A stretch of 5,183 nt of DNA from Spirosoma sp. (lineage in GTDB: Bacteria > Bacteroidota > Bacteroidia > Cytophagales > Spirosomataceae). Location of the stretch: the NCBI GenBank assembly GCA_025351545.1, contig JANXVQ010000382.1, positions 1 to 5,183 on the forward strand, in the 5' to 3' direction. Below, in pieces: positions 5,136-5,183 of the stretch. A program made the position numbers and the translations under genes. Within the stretch, counting starts at the first letter, position 1. Each line of letters begins with the position of its first letter. The notes under the pieces were generated by a model. It saw only the letters and a program-made list of their open reading frames with translations, searched no databases and had not been told where the DNA came from.

Positions 5136-5183
5136 AATTTCAGTCGCTCACTGTTTTACGGGATTTAGATAAAATTTTTAGGA

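Overview
The window looks like a chromosomal segment from a Bacteroidota bacterium of the Cytophagales, most likely Spirosoma or a close relative. The reasons are the style of the IS1 and IS630 transposases, the pairing of a Gfo/Idh/MocA oxidoreductase with a xylose-isomerase-like TIM-barrel protein, a four-helix-bundle (S23-type) gene, Bacteroidota-like -7 promoter boxes and the lack of clear Shine-Dalgarno sequences. The taxon is an inference from gene content; no rRNA or marker gene is present.

Left part (1-1431) is a graveyard of insertion sequences. A decayed IS630-family transposase on the minus strand runs off the left edge. It has at least two frameshifts and has lost its start where it meets an IS1-family copy. 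The IS1 copy is on the plus strand and keeps an intact insA/insB' pair, a dnaX-like A_AAA_AAG slippery heptamer and a recognisable right end at about 1431. No left inverted repeat was found before insA.

Middle part (1441-2316, all minus strand) holds a 67-residue TM2-like membrane protein and a GIY-YIG-fold protein of 184 residues that is visibly AT-richer than its surroundings. A good rho-independent terminator (2293-2316) closes the next transcription unit.

Right part (2337-5136, all minus strand) is a probable operon read right to left: Gfo/Idh/MocA oxidoreductase, then a four-helix-bundle gene broken by one in-frame amber codon, then a sugar phosphate isomerase/epimerase-like protein, then the terminator. 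The two enzymes probably act in one cytoplasmic sugar or polyol pathway, with NAD(P)-dependent oxidation at a hydroxyl carbon and isomerisation, epimerisation or dehydration by a metal-dependent TIM barrel. The substrate cannot be read from the sequence. The four-helix-bundle gene looks like an intruder between them.

The most unusual structure is a family of 8-nt-phased degenerate repeats (consensus about GAAWGAGY) at three places: before the oxidoreductase start, across the four-helix-bundle start, and between the four-helix-bundle gene and the isomerase. At two of the three sites the arrays face each other and can form hairpins, one with a perfect 18-bp stem core. Bases 5137-5183 show nothing I can support. 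No tRNA, rRNA, CRISPR array or riboswitch was recognised, and I did not find a convincing new multi-gene system.
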